22,184 nucleotides of DNA, from the NCBI GenBank assembly GCA_017561615.1, contig JAFZBT010000112.1, positions 1 through 22,184 on the forward strand, written 5' to 3'. The notes under the pieces were generated by a model that worked only from the letters and a program-made list of their open reading frames with translations, was not told the DNA's origin and searched no databases. The position numbers and the translations under genes are program-made. Of the stretch, positions 1-9,048 are shown piece after piece (the first letter of the stretch is position 1; every line of letters begins with the position of its first letter). The stretch comes from Erysipelotrichaceae bacterium. GTDB taxonomy: Bacteria > Bacillota_I > Bacilli_A > Erysipelotrichales > Erysipelotrichaceae.

Positions 1-48
1 CCCGTCAGGGGCGGCAAGTGGTTTACCGAAATGTCAGTGGGCTAGAGC

Positions 49-618
49 ATGCCATCCTATGAATCGCTGGTGACCCTCACCCATTTCAAGGGCCACGTCC
101 AGGGTGGCTTCGGCGGTTCCAACAAGAACCTCGGCATCGGCTGCGCGGACGGACGCATCGGCAAGAAGTGGATCCATTCCCGCGGCAATACCCCGATGGG
201 CAAGTGGGCGATCCGCAACGAGGAACTGATGGAGAAGATCACCGAATCGACCAAGGCGACCATCGACCATTTCGGCGAGCACGTCGCCTATGTCAACGTC
301 ATGCGCAACATGTCGGTATCCTGCGACTGCGAAGGGCTGGCGGCTGAGCCGGTAGTCACCCCCAACGTCGGCATCCTTTCTTCCACCGACATCCTGGCCA
401 TTGACTCAGCCTGCGTCGACATCATCTTTGCGATGAGCGAAGATCAGCATCACGACATGGTCGAGCGCATCACCTCCCGCCACGGCCTGCGTCAGCTGTC
501 CTGCATGAAGGAGATGGGCATGGGCAATGACCGCTATGTCCTGATCGATCTGGACAATGACGAAAGGGAAATGAGCGTCCAGGATGCCGTCAGGGACCTG
601 AAGCCTTTTGAAGGCTAG
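49..618 (+). CDS. DUF362-family protein, C-terminal part (probably interrupted)
   Basis: This is the C-terminal part of a DUF362 protein, a family of uncharacterised, often cysteine- or Fe-S-containing proteins. Visible family marks are THFKGH (residues 11-16), GGFGGSNKNLGIGC, a CDC motif (about 93-95) and the TPNVGILSSTDILAID stretch. Family members usually run well over 300 residues, so the N-terminal half lies before the window. The same frame is open from base 1 and encodes family-like sequence (GGKWFTEMSVG), but it is broken by a TAG at 43-45, where relatives usually carry an Arg in a VGR/IGR context. The ATG at 49 has no ribosome binding site and sits inside the conserved domain, so it is unlikely to be a true start. 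The gene is either a pseudogene, a sequence error or a read-through case. It ends in TAG just before a terminator. No ferredoxin insert is seen in the visible part. Confidence 0.75.
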   Translation: MPSYESLVTLTHFKGHVQGGFGGSNKNLGIGCADGRIGKKWIHSRGNTPMGKWAIRNEELMEKITESTKATIDHFGEHVAYVNVMRNMSVSCDCEGLAAEPVVTPNVGILSSTDILAIDSACVDIIFAMSEDQHHDMVERITSRHGLRQLSCMKEMGMGNDRYVLIDLDNDEREMSVQDAVRDLKPFEG

Positions 619-633
619 AATCAAAAGAAAACC

Positions 634-660
634 AAAGACTGACAGCTTGTCAGTCTTTTC
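634..660 (+). terminator. Intrinsic terminator after the DUF362 gene
   Basis: A perfect 11-bp stem (634-644 with 648-658) and a 3-base loop are followed by a short T-rich tail. It begins 15 bases after the DUF362 stop codon and separates that gene from the regulator downstream. Confidence 0.85.
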
Positions 661-670
661 TGTGCGCCGT

Positions 671-699
671 TTGCCTGAAAAGGCCGGGCTTATTATAAT
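671..699 (+). promoter_or_regulatory. Sigma-A-type promoter of the HTH regulator gene
   Basis: TTGCCT (671-676) and a perfect TATAAT (694-699) are separated by 17 bases. Transcription would start near 706, giving a leader of only about 15 bases that is almost entirely the AAAGGGGG ribosome binding site (705-712) before the ATG at 721. Confidence 0.75.
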
Positions 700-720
700 A
701 ATGTAAAGGGGGTAAGCTGC

Positions 721-1284
721 ATGTCATTCGGTGATCTGCTCAGGGAAAGACAGCTGTCGGTTTCGGCGCTTTCCCGCATCAGCAACGTTTCCGCCGCGCT
801 GATCAGCGACCTCAGCCGGGGTCAGACTTCGCTGTTTGAAGTCAGCGGCCAGGACCTCTACGGCCTTTCCCAGGCGCTGGGAATGACCATCGAACAGCTG
901 CTGCAGTGCGAAAGGCTGCTGCGTCCCCGCTTCGAGAATTTCAAGAAGGACTGCAAGAAGCGCCTAAGGGTACTGGGCGATCACGACTTCATCACCGACG
1001 TCATCGAAAGTCAGGACATCAACTTCTTCTTCAGCCACAAGTGGTACCCGGAGACCTTCTACCTGCTGGCTCTGCTGGACCTGGTGTGCCAGCGCAACGG
1101 CGTGCTGCTCTACCCGGACTATAAGGACCTGCGCACCATGCGGCTGTCGCAGACCATCTACCCCGACGAGGTGGTCATCCTGGCCAGTTCGGTCAGTTCC
1201 GAGAGACCCCTGCAGGAAGCCCTGAAACATGCCATGCCCCAGTTTCTGCGCTACAACATCGTGGAGACCGACATCAGCGAATGA
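721..1284 (+). CDS. XRE-type helix-turn-helix regulator with uncharacterised C-terminal domain
   Basis: Residues 1-62 form a compact XRE/Cro-type helix-turn-helix domain (LLRERQLSVSALSRISNVS, then ISDLSRG and ALGMTIEQLL), a DNA-binding fold. The remaining ~120 residues are probably cytosolic and mixed alpha/beta; features include FFFSHKWYPETFYLLALLDL and a PDYKDLRTMRLSQ stretch. I do not recognise this domain. It could sense a ligand or partner, and HTH plus short-domain proteins of this shape include antitoxin-like regulators, but no toxin gene is adjacent, so that remains speculation. The gene has its own promoter and a strong ribosome binding site. Terminators on both sides make it monocistronic. 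Its targets cannot be told from the window. Confidence 0.8.
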   Translation: MSFGDLLRERQLSVSALSRISNVSAALISDLSRGQTSLFEVSGQDLYGLSQALGMTIEQLLQCERLLRPRFENFKKDCKKRLRVLGDHDFITDVIESQDINFFFSHKWYPETFYLLALLDLVCQRNGVLLYPDYKDLRTMRLSQTIYPDEVVILASSVSSERPLQEALKHAMPQFLRYNIVETDISE

Positions 1285-1293
1285 TCAATAAAG

Positions 1294-1318
1294 CCACGGT
1301 CAGCCGTGGATTTGCTTT
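1294..1318 (+). terminator. Intrinsic terminator after the HTH gene
   Basis: The stem CCACGG (1294-1299) pairs with CCGTGG (1304-1309) around a 4-base loop and is followed by a modest T-rich run. It starts 10 bases after the stop codon. It is weaker than the other terminators in the window. Confidence 0.6.
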
Positions 1319-1325
1319 GCCTTAG

Positions 1326-1349
1326 AAAAACCGGTACTCAGGTTCCGGT
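1326..1349 (-). terminator. Terminator of the dnaB-dnaI-pfkA-pyk-pepS operon
   Basis: On the minus strand, ACCGG pairs with CCGGT (1345-1349 with 1330-1334), with extra pairing across a CTGA tetraloop, and is followed by TTTTTC. It lies immediately after the stop of the membrane protein gene and faces the plus-strand terminator at 1294. Confidence 0.7.
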
Positions 1350-1354
1350 CATTT

Positions 1355-1840
1355 TCACTTGCTTACCTTGGCGTATTCGATCAGTTCCGAATAGGTGTCC
1401 ACGGTCAGGTAATAGGTGCCCCGGCCGCTGGTCACGATCACGTATTCATACAGATAGTAGCTGCGGGTCAACGGGATGGTGACGACCGTCTTGCGCTTGG
1501 AGCTGGAGATCTCCACCTGATTGGAAAGCAGGCCCAGATCGCTGCGGACGAATTCCATGACCTGGCTGTCGGCCTCGTTGCGGGTAACGTGCATGTTTTC
1601 CTTGGCGTAGTTGTTTACCGCAATGTAGCCGTAGGCGCCGATGCCGGCCAGGATCAGCAGGATCACAAACAGCTTGATGAAGAAGCGCTTGACTCTCCGG
1701 CCGAAGCTGACGTGCTTGTCATCCTTCAGTCTGGTCTTGGCCACGCTGCGGGCCTGACGGACCGTCTCCTCGACGTACTGCACCTCTTCGGCGCTGGCCG
1801 TATCGTTATTGTACTTCTTGACTATTTCATTGAAATCCAT
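1355..1840 (-). CDS. Small single-pass membrane protein of unknown function
   Basis: A 161-residue protein. Residues 1-55 are charged and cytosolic, with an N-terminus (MDFNEIVKKYNNDTASAEE) reminiscent of segments that precede the membrane anchor in anti-sigma-like Bacillota proteins. A basic patch (RRVKR) leads into one transmembrane helix at about 53-77. An extracytoplasmic domain of ~85 residues follows, rich in Tyr, Val and Thr and likely beta-strand. No catalytic motif or cysteine is seen. The gene starts 18 bases after the aminopeptidase gene behind a near-perfect AAGGAGG site and is the last gene of the operon, so it is co-transcribed with pfkA, pyk and the peptidase. I do not recognise the family; the anti-sigma resemblance is weak. 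Confidence 0.7.
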   Translation of the reverse strand: MDFNEIVKKYNNDTASAEEVQYVEETVRQARSVAKTRLKDDKHVSFGRRVKRFFIKLFVILLILAGIGAYGYIAVNNYAKENMHVTRNEADSQVMEFVRSDLGLLSNQVEISSSKRKTVVTIPLTRSYYLYEYVIVTSGRGTYYLTVDTYSELIEYAKVSK

Positions 1841-1858
1841 GGGCGGACCTCCTTATTT

Positions 1859-3090
1859 CTAGAATACAAAGTCGCCATCTTCAAAGACGGTAACTTCGCT
1901 GCCGTCTTCCCGGATGCCGGTAACGCGCATGTCGGCAGTGCCGAACATGAAGTCGACGTGATTCATCGAATCGTTGCCGCCGGCCTCGTAGATCTCCTGC
2001 TCGCTCATGTTCTCACCGTTCTTGATGTTCTCGCTGTAGCACTTTCCCAAGGCCAGGTGGCAGGAAGCGTTCTCGTCGAACAGGGTGTTGTAGAACAGAA
2101 TGTTCATCAAGGAGATCGGGGAATGGTAGCTGATCAGGGCTACCTCGCCCAGATGGCGGGATCCCTCATCGCTGTTGAGCAGATCGGTAAGGGTGGCTTC
2201 TTCCTTCTCAGCCCCGTGTCTTTCGACCCGGCCGTCCCTGAACTCGAACCAGAAATCCTCGATGACCTTGCCGCCATAGCTCAAGGGCTTGCTGGCGACG
2301 ACCTTGCCGTCAACCCGACGGCGGTCAGGCATGCAGAAGACCTCTTCGGTAGGCATGTTGGGATTGAATTCCACGCCCTTGGTGCTGTCGCAGCTGCCGC
2401 CGGCCCAGTTATGATTTCTGACCAGACCGACATACAGATCGGTACCGTTGCCGCTGACGAAGTGCAGCTTATCGAAATTGAACTCATTGAGTCTGGCGCT
2501 GCGGCTGGCCAGGGAGGCATTGTGAGCCTTCCATTCAGCTACCGGATCGTTGTCCGCGCTGATCCTGACGGACTTCAGGATGGCTTCGGTCAGTTTGTCC
2601 ATGGCCTGCTCATCATCCAGATTGGGGAAGACCTTGCGGGCCCAGGGAAGGGAAGGCAGGGCGACGATGCACCACTGACCGTGGTTGTTCATCGTATATT
2701 CCCTTAACGGCTTCATCTTGGTCATGGCCGCGATCTGAACGGCTTTTACCTTTTCCGGATCGGCGTCCTTCAGCAGTCCCGGAGTCTTGGAATGGATGTG
2801 CAGGAAGCAGCAGCCCTTATTCTGGACATATTCCCGCTTGTCGTAGGCCCACTGGGGCACTTCCGCCAGCACTTCGGTGGCGACATAGTCATAACTCATC
2901 TTGCTGACGTTTTCGTCAGACCATTCCACGATGACCTCGCCGGCGCCGGCCTTGTAGGCTTCTTCAGTGCATAGCTCGGCAAAGCGGTGATCGCGCACGT
3001 CGGAGTTGATGACCAGTAGCTGGCCCGGCTGAACGTTGACGCCGGAGCAGACCGCCAGTCTGGCGTATTTTCTTAACAGTTCCTCACTGA

Positions 3091-3094
<4 letters not shown>
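1859..3094 (-). CDS. pepS: M29-family metal-dependent aminopeptidase (AmpS/PepS type)
   Basis: A cytosolic aminopeptidase that removes N-terminal residues from peptides using two divalent metal ions. The M29 ligand set is visible: Glu250 in NMPTEEVF, Glu317 in GEVAL, His346 in SCHLALG, and His379/Asp381 in NHVDFMFG. At 411 residues it has the usual family length. The start ATG overlaps the pyk stop in the ATGA arrangement, and a GGAGGTGA site inside the end of pyk lies 7 bases upstream, so translation is probably coupled to pyk. The stop is TAG followed one codon later by TAA. Family assignment is secure; substrate preference cannot be read from sequence. Confidence 0.95.
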
Positions 3095-4512
<1,418 letters not shown>

Positions 4513-4527
4513 GTGAATACCCCTTCC

Positions 4528-5490
4528 TTATGACAGCCTTTCAACTACGTCGTAGAGATCGGGCTTGACGCTCTTGGGATTGTCAAGCGCCTCGATGATG
4601 TCGGTAGCGATAATCTCGTCTTTGATCAAACCGACACACAGGCCGCCCTTGTCTTCGGCCAGCAGTTCAACGGCCTTGTCGCCGATCCTGGTAGCCAATA
4701 GACGGTCTTCGGGAACCGGTGAGCCGCCGCGCTGGATATGTCCCAGGATGGTGGCGCGGCCGGCGAAGGAAGTCAGATCGGAGATCTTCTGGGCCAGCTG
4801 ATGGACATCGACCAGCTTCTCGCTGACGATGACCAGGGCATGGCGGCCCTTCTTCACCTGATCCAGATGGACCAGTTCAGCCAGCACCTTGGCCTCGTCA
4901 TAGCCCTTTTCGGGGGTGATGACGATCTCAGCGCCGGTGCACAGTCCGCTGTAGAGAGCCAAATCGCCGCAATGGTTGCCCATGACCTCCACGACCGAAC
5001 AGCGGTGATGGGAAGCCGAGGTATCTCTGAGCTTGTCCACGCATTCCACGATGGTGTTAAGAGCCGTGTGGAAGCCGATGGTATATTCCGTTCCCGGGCA
5101 GTCGTTGTCGATGGTGCCGGGAAGGCCGATGCAGTTGATGCCCTTCTTGGTCAGGGAATAGGCGCCGCGGTAGGTGCCGTCGCCGCCGATGGCGACCAGC
5201 GAGTCAATGCCGACCCGGCTCAGCTGCTTGATGGCGATCTCCTGAACCGCGTCCTCGCGGAATTCCGGCATTCTGGCCGTGCCCAGGAAGGTACCGCCGC
5301 GGAACATGATGTCGGAAACGCTGCTTCTGTCCAGCTTGACGAAATTGCCGCTGACCAGACCCTTATAGCCGTCATAGATGCCGTAAACATCCATTCCTCT
5401 GGCCAGAGCGCTCCTGGTGACCGCTCTGATGGCGGCGTTCATGCCGGGGGCGTCGCCGCCGCTGGTAAGTACTCCAATACACTTTGTCAT
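4528..5490 (-). CDS. pfkA: ATP-dependent 6-phosphofructokinase
   Basis: PfkA phosphorylates fructose 6-phosphate to fructose 1,6-bisphosphate, the committed step of glycolysis. ATP-dependent type A marks are GGDGTYRGA (102-110), the PGTIDND catalytic loop with Asp128, LGTARMPEFR carrying Arg73 (E. coli Arg72), Arg163, Met170, Arg245 and His251 in ILGHIQRGGSP for the sugar phosphate, and N-terminal arginines that form the allosteric site in homologues. The usual EVMGR reads EVMGN: Asn172 stands where E. coli has the catalytic Arg171. Length (320) is standard for the homotetrameric enzyme. It starts 2 bases after dnaI, with the AGGAAGAAGG site overlapping the dnaI stop, so it is translated from the dnaB-dnaI transcript. 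Confidence 0.97.
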   Translation of the reverse strand: MTKCIGVLTSGGDAPGMNAAIRAVTRSALARGMDVYGIYDGYKGLVSGNFVKLDRSSVSDIMFRGGTFLGTARMPEFREDAVQEIAIKQLSRVGIDSLVAIGGDGTYRGAYSLTKKGINCIGLPGTIDNDCPGTEYTIGFHTALNTIVECVDKLRDTSASHHRCSVVEVMGNHCGDLALYSGLCTGAEIVITPEKGYDEAKVLAELVHLDQVKKGRHALVIVSEKLVDVHQLAQKISDLTSFAGRATILGHIQRGGSPVPEDRLLATRIGDKAVELLAEDKGGLCVGLIKDEIIATDIIEALDNPKSVKPDLYDVVERLS

Positions 5491-5492
5491 AG

Positions 5493-6410
5493 TTACAGCC
5501 TTCTTCCTAGTTTCCGGCGGGATTCACCCGCAACCTCTATTACAGAACTCAGGGTTCTGATCCTTTCAATTATCCTCATGGCCTTGATCTCGTCTTGTGA
5601 TGAGGAAGAACTCATCAGCCGCTTCTTCAGATCCTCAAGCGAGGAGTTGCTGGTGAAGACGGTCTGTTTGTCATGCTCCATGCGGTAGTCCAGCACCGTG
5701 AAGAGAATGTCGTCACGGATCCATTCCGTCATCTTCTCGGCGCCGATGTCATCCAGCACCAGCAGGTCCGCCCGGCGCATCCGGCTCAGGCGGGAGGCGA
5801 CATAGTCCTCTTCCTGGATGTTGTTGCGCAGGTCGCTGGCCAGCTTCGGCATGTTGACGAAGGCCACGCTGCGGCCCTTCTTGGCCAGCTGGTTGGCCAT
5901 GCAGGCGGCCAGGTAGGTCTTGCCGACCCCCAGTCCCCCGTGGAAGTACAGTCCCCGCCGGCTTTCCTTGGCCAGCAGTTCCCTGACCACTGCGACCACA
6001 TCCCGGTAAGCCTTGGGTTCGTTGGTCAGATCGATCCGGTCAATGTCGTATTCCAGGGCCTTCTCATCAAGGTCGCACAGCAGGTAGTTTTTCCGGTGCT
6101 CGGTCTTCTGCTGCTTTGCCGCCAGATAGCGGCAGGGCTTGAGGACCGGGTTCAGGGACGGCGACAGCTCCAGACCGTAGCCTTTCATCGGCCGGTTACA
6201 GCTGTCCAGTCCCGGGCAGTTTTCGCAGACATGCTTCTGAGCAAGCCAGTCGCTTACCTCGATGCCCTTGAACTGCAGGTCTTCCGCCTTCAGTCCCTTT
6301 TCCGCCAGCATCTTCTGAACTTCCTGGTTGGTGCTCAGTCCTTCGGCGATCTTCAGAGACGAGTCCGAGCGGGCAAATCCCAGTTTTTCCATGCTGTTAT
6401 TTCTGTCCAT
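5493..6410 (-). CDS. dnaI: Primosomal protein DnaI, AAA+ helicase loader
   Basis: DnaI loads the replicative helicase at oriC and at restarted forks. The N-terminal domain (to about 130) holds a likely zinc site, Cys62, Cys65, Cys71 and Cys93, matching the zinc-binding helicase-interaction domain of the family. The C-terminal AAA+ domain has Walker A GGLGVGKT (158-165), Walker B LLVLDD (216-221), a sensor-1 FTSN (252-255) and a basic RIIERIR region near the arginine finger. Length (305) is normal. The gene starts one base after dnaB, behind AGGAG. The dnaB-dnaI order is that of Bacilli. Confidence 0.95.
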   Translation of the reverse strand: MDRNNSMEKLGFARSDSSLKIAEGLSTNQEVQKMLAEKGLKAEDLQFKGIEVSDWLAQKHVCENCPGLDSCNRPMKGYGLELSPSLNPVLKPCRYLAAKQQKTEHRKNYLLCDLDEKALEYDIDRIDLTNEPKAYRDVVAVVRELLAKESRRGLYFHGGLGVGKTYLAACMANQLAKKGRSVAFVNMPKLASDLRNNIQEEDYVASRLSRMRRADLLVLDDIGAEKMTEWIRDDILFTVLDYRMEHDKQTVFTSNSSLEDLKKRLMSSSSSQDEIKAMRIIERIRTLSSVIEVAGESRRKLGRRL

Positions 6411-6411
6411 C

Positions 6412-7593
6412 TCATTTCTCCTCTCCGAAGAGTTCTCTTCTCAGTTCGTTTATGTCCTGTTCGCTGACCTCCATGGCGCTGGCGCTGAAGACCGGCTTGC
6501 TCTTGCCGGATCTGGCCGGCTGGCTGCTGGCGCTCAAAGCGGCCTGCGCCTTGGCGGCAGTATCGATGCCCTGACGCATGAAGGTGGCGCCGATTTTATC
6601 AACGTAAGAACGGTCCAGGCGGTTGTTGGTATTGTTCAGGACGTAATCTATCAGTACGTTAATGACCTGACGGTCAAGGTGATACTCCACCATCAGGTTT
6701 TCCAGCATCTTCTTGTCAGCCTGGGAAACGGCGGCACCCTGACGGTTGTACAGGTAAGCCACCGGGCTGACGTCAAATTCGTTTTCCCCGGGAACATAGT
6801 CTGCTTCCCGGCAGGCCAGGCATTTCTTCCTCAGCTGTTCCAGATCAAGCGTATCCGTCTTGTGGTCAACGCTGCGGCCGACCAGTTCCCGCATCTTTTC
6901 CGGGGTGATCGCGAAGACCGTGGCCAGCCGGCCGATGGCCTCCATGTTATCCCGGGTCCTTAAGGACATCGGCAGGATCAATGCCGAAGTCTCCCGCAGG
7001 AAGCGCCCGTAGTCAAAGTCGATGTCCACATCGCCGATGACATTGGCAGCCTGTAGTTTCTGATAGCGGTCTTCGTCATGCTGATTCCAGACGCTCATGA
7101 CCGAGGGGTCAAAGCTGTGGGAAATGTCCTGGTAGTCTGTCCGCTGGACGACAGCGGGCAGATAGGTGCGCCGGCTGACTTCAAATTCCTTCTCCCCGAC
7201 GCTGTTGAGATACTGCCGGCTGTAGACTTCGTGATTCAGGAAATCCCGCACCGACAGCGGTGAGCGCACCAGGAAAAGGTATTCGTCTTCTCTTCTGTAG
7301 GTCTTCAGCAGTTCGTATTTTTCCAGGATCACCAGGGCTTCCTCAAGTTCGTCGATGTTCAGATGCGACAGCGTGCACAGCCTTTCCAGCGTGCAGTCCA
7401 GGCGGTTCTCCCGCTCCATGACCAGCTGAAGGTACAAGGTGGCCGCCCGCTTGCCGATCAGAGGCAGATAAAAGACGCTGATGCTCTTGACGTAATCAGC
7501 ATTCAGGGAATCAAAGCTGTCAACGATGTATCTGTTTCGACCTTCCATGTAAAAGACCCGGCTTTCCAATTGCCCATATTTATGCATTTTCAT
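6412..7593 (-). CDS. dnaB: DnaB/DnaD-family replication initiation protein (helicase loading)
   Basis: This is the Bacillota primosomal DnaB, not the helicase of the same name in E. coli. With DnaD and DnaI it helps remodel DNA and load the helicase. The N-terminal part carries FYLPLIGKRAATLYL (about 41-55), matching the YQPLIG motif of the winged-helix domain, followed by a DnaB/DnaD-type helical region (MVEYHLDRQVINVLIDYVLN) and a disordered Ser/Ala/Lys linker to a conserved-looking tail. The coordinates give the longest frame. The true start may be Met3 (7587) or Met16 (7548), because the extended -10 element overlaps the first ATG and no good ribosome binding site precedes any of the three. 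Homology begins close to Met16. It is the first gene of the six-gene operon. Confidence 0.88.
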   Translation of the reverse strand: MKMHKYGQLESRVFYMEGRNRYIVDSFDSLNADYVKSISVFYLPLIGKRAATLYLQLVMERENRLDCTLERLCTLSHLNIDELEEALVILEKYELLKTYRREDEYLFLVRSPLSVRDFLNHEVYSRQYLNSVGEKEFEVSRRTYLPAVVQRTDYQDISHSFDPSVMSVWNQHDEDRYQKLQAANVIGDVDIDFDYGRFLRETSALILPMSLRTRDNMEAIGRLATVFAITPEKMRELVGRSVDHKTDTLDLEQLRKKCLACREADYVPGENEFDVSPVAYLYNRQGAAVSQADKKMLENLMVEYHLDRQVINVLIDYVLNNTNNRLDRSYVDKIGATFMRQGIDTAAKAQAALSASSQPARSGKSKPVFSASAMEVSEQDINELRRELFGEEK

Positions 7594-7621
7594 TCTAGCA
7601 CAATTAGTCTGCCGCTGATAA
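7592..7621 (-). promoter_or_regulatory. Extended -10 promoter of the dnaB-dnaI-pfkA operon
   Basis: On the minus strand TGCTAGAAT forms an extended -10 (TAGAAT at 7597-7592). A weak TTATCA -35 lies 18 bases upstream, within the tail of the preceding terminator. The -10 overlaps the first possible dnaB ATG, so transcription would begin near 7585, downstream of that ATG. Confidence 0.55.
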
Positions 7622-7647
7622 AAAACAGCGAAGATTTTCTCCGCTGT
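7618..7647 (-). terminator. Strong terminator after mutM-coaE
   Basis: On the minus strand ACAGCG (7647-7642) pairs with CGCTGT (7630-7625). The pairing continues inward through one G-T pair and AGA/TCT to a 3-base loop, giving about 10 base pairs. A run of T follows. It separates the polA/mutM-coaE transcript from the dnaB operon. Confidence 0.9.
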
Positions 7648-7695
7648 CTGTCGGTTTGCTTATTGAGGCAGTTTGGCGAGGAAACTCTCGACGCT

Positions 7696-9048
7696 CTACT
7701 GCAGCTTCTTCAGCGTACCGTCGTTGAGGATGGCCTGATCGCAGAGCTTCAGCTTCTCCTGAACGCTCATCTGGCTGGCCAGTCTTTCCCTGATCTGCTT
7801 TGGCTCCATGCCGCGGTCTTTCTGCAGACGTAAGTACAGCTGATCTTCGGGAGCATGGACCAGCAGGCTGTAATCAAAACGGCGGTCCCAGCCGGTCTCA
7901 AACAGCAGCGGTACTTCCGCAAAGAGGTACTTCTCGGTCTGGTTTTCACTGATCCACTGACTGATGCGCTGCCAGATCTGTTCATGAAGATAAGCTTCAA
8001 CTTCCCGGCGCAGCTTTTCGTCGGCGAAGATCCGGTTGGCGATCAGCTGCCGGCTGAACTGTTCTTCCGGACAGCCGACGATCTCGCAGAGATCACGGCG
8101 GCAGGCCTGCTGTTCAAGCAACTCGCTGTTGACGGCGTCGCAGCTGATGACCTGACAGCCTCTCTTCTGAAGATAAGCGCTGACTTCCGACTTGCCGGAG
8201 CCGATGGATCCGGTAATGGCGATCACGATGGGTTCAGGTTTCTGGCAGCAGGGGCAGTAGTAGGTGCCCCGGCCGGCGACCCGGGTCTTTTCGATCGCTG
8301 CCCCGCACAGCCGGCACTCTTCCCCCTGACGGGACTGCACGAAGAGATTCTGCTGGAACAGCCCGGTAACCCCTAAGGACGAGGTGTAGGAGCGGATGGT
8401 GGTACCGCCCGCTTCAATGGCTTCGCCCAGGATCCTTCGGGTCTGTCTGATTATCTCTTCCCACTTTTCGTAACTGATGAAGCCGCAGGGGCGCAGCGGG
8501 TCAAGGCGGCAGGCAAAGCAGATCTCATTGGCGTAGATGTTGCCGATGCCGGCGATCATGTTCTGATCCAGCAGCTGCGACTTGATGGGCGTGTGGCTGT
8601 TATGGCAGTAGCGCTTCAGAAAGCCGGCGGTCAGCTCATCGCTGAAGGGCTCCGGCCCCAGCTTCTGCAGGCATTCAGGTGCTTCATCCTTTTTATACAG
8701 ATAGAAGCGGCCGAACTTGCGCACGTCGTTGTAGTGCAGCTGGCCGTTGTCCAGGTCAAATATCAGATGGGTATGCTTATCGGGCTCTTCATCCTGATGG
8801 AAGTAGTAGAACTTGCCTTCCATCCTTAAATGCGCCACCAGCAGGTAATCCGTCAGCTGAAACAGCAGAAACTTTCCCCGGCGGCCATAGCTTTCAATCT
8901 TCTGACCCTTAAGGGCCGCGCAAAAGCATTCCGGGCTGCCGTTGGCGATGATGCGGGGATAGATGACCCTGACTTTCGTGATCGTCGGGTGGCCCATCTG
9001 CTGCTGAAGGGTGGAGATGACGGTCTGCACTTCCGGTAATTCAGGCAT
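7696..9048 (-). CDS. mutM-coaE: MutM-CoaE fusion: formamidopyrimidine-DNA glycosylase / dephospho-CoA kinase
   Basis: One 450-residue frame holds two complete enzymes. Residues 1-270 are MutM/Fpg, which excises 8-oxoguanine and nicks the DNA: catalytic N-terminal PELPE, Lys59 in GRRGKF, IGNIYANE, and the zinc finger Cys245-Cys248-Cys265-Cys268 with Arg260. After about three residues (PEP) CoaE begins: P-loop GSIGSGKS (280-287), a CDA motif, EVPLLFE (378-384) and RERLASQ. CoaE phosphorylates dephospho-CoA to CoA. In Bacilli these are separate adjacent genes; here no stop or ribosome binding site lies between them. The start follows the polA TAG directly, with GGAGG inside the polA end. The CoaE part (about 177 residues) is slightly short: TAG ends it, but the frame runs on 11 codons (SVESFLAKLPQ) to TAA, resembling a natural CoaE tail. 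Confidence 0.93.
   Translation of the reverse strand: MPELPEVQTVISTLQQQMGHPTITKVRVIYPRIIANGSPECFCAALKGQKIESYGRRGKFLLFQLTDYLLVAHLRMEGKFYYFHQDEEPDKHTHLIFDLDNGQLHYNDVRKFGRFYLYKKDEAPECLQKLGPEPFSDELTAGFLKRYCHNSHTPIKSQLLDQNMIAGIGNIYANEICFACRLDPLRPCGFISYEKWEEIIRQTRRILGEAIEAGGTTIRSYTSSLGVTGLFQQNLFVQSRQGEECRLCGAAIEKTRVAGRGTYYCPCCQKPEPIVIAITGSIGSGKSEVSAYLQKRGCQVISCDAVNSELLEQQACRRDLCEIVGCPEEQFSRQLIANRIFADEKLRREVEAYLHEQIWQRISQWISENQTEKYLFAEVPLLFETGWDRRFDYSLLVHAPEDQLYLRLQKDRGMEPKQIRERLASQMSVQEKLKLCDQAILNDGTLKKLQ

Noticed and set aside
721..1284. HTH protein as antitoxin of a toxin-antitoxin pair
   Set aside because: No partner gene: it is flanked by terminators and by the operon-end membrane protein on the opposite strand.
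8215..8250. Separate coaE gene starting at an internal GTG (Val275 of the fusion)
   Set aside because: No ribosome binding site precedes it and there is no stop between the two domains; the fusion is the direct reading.
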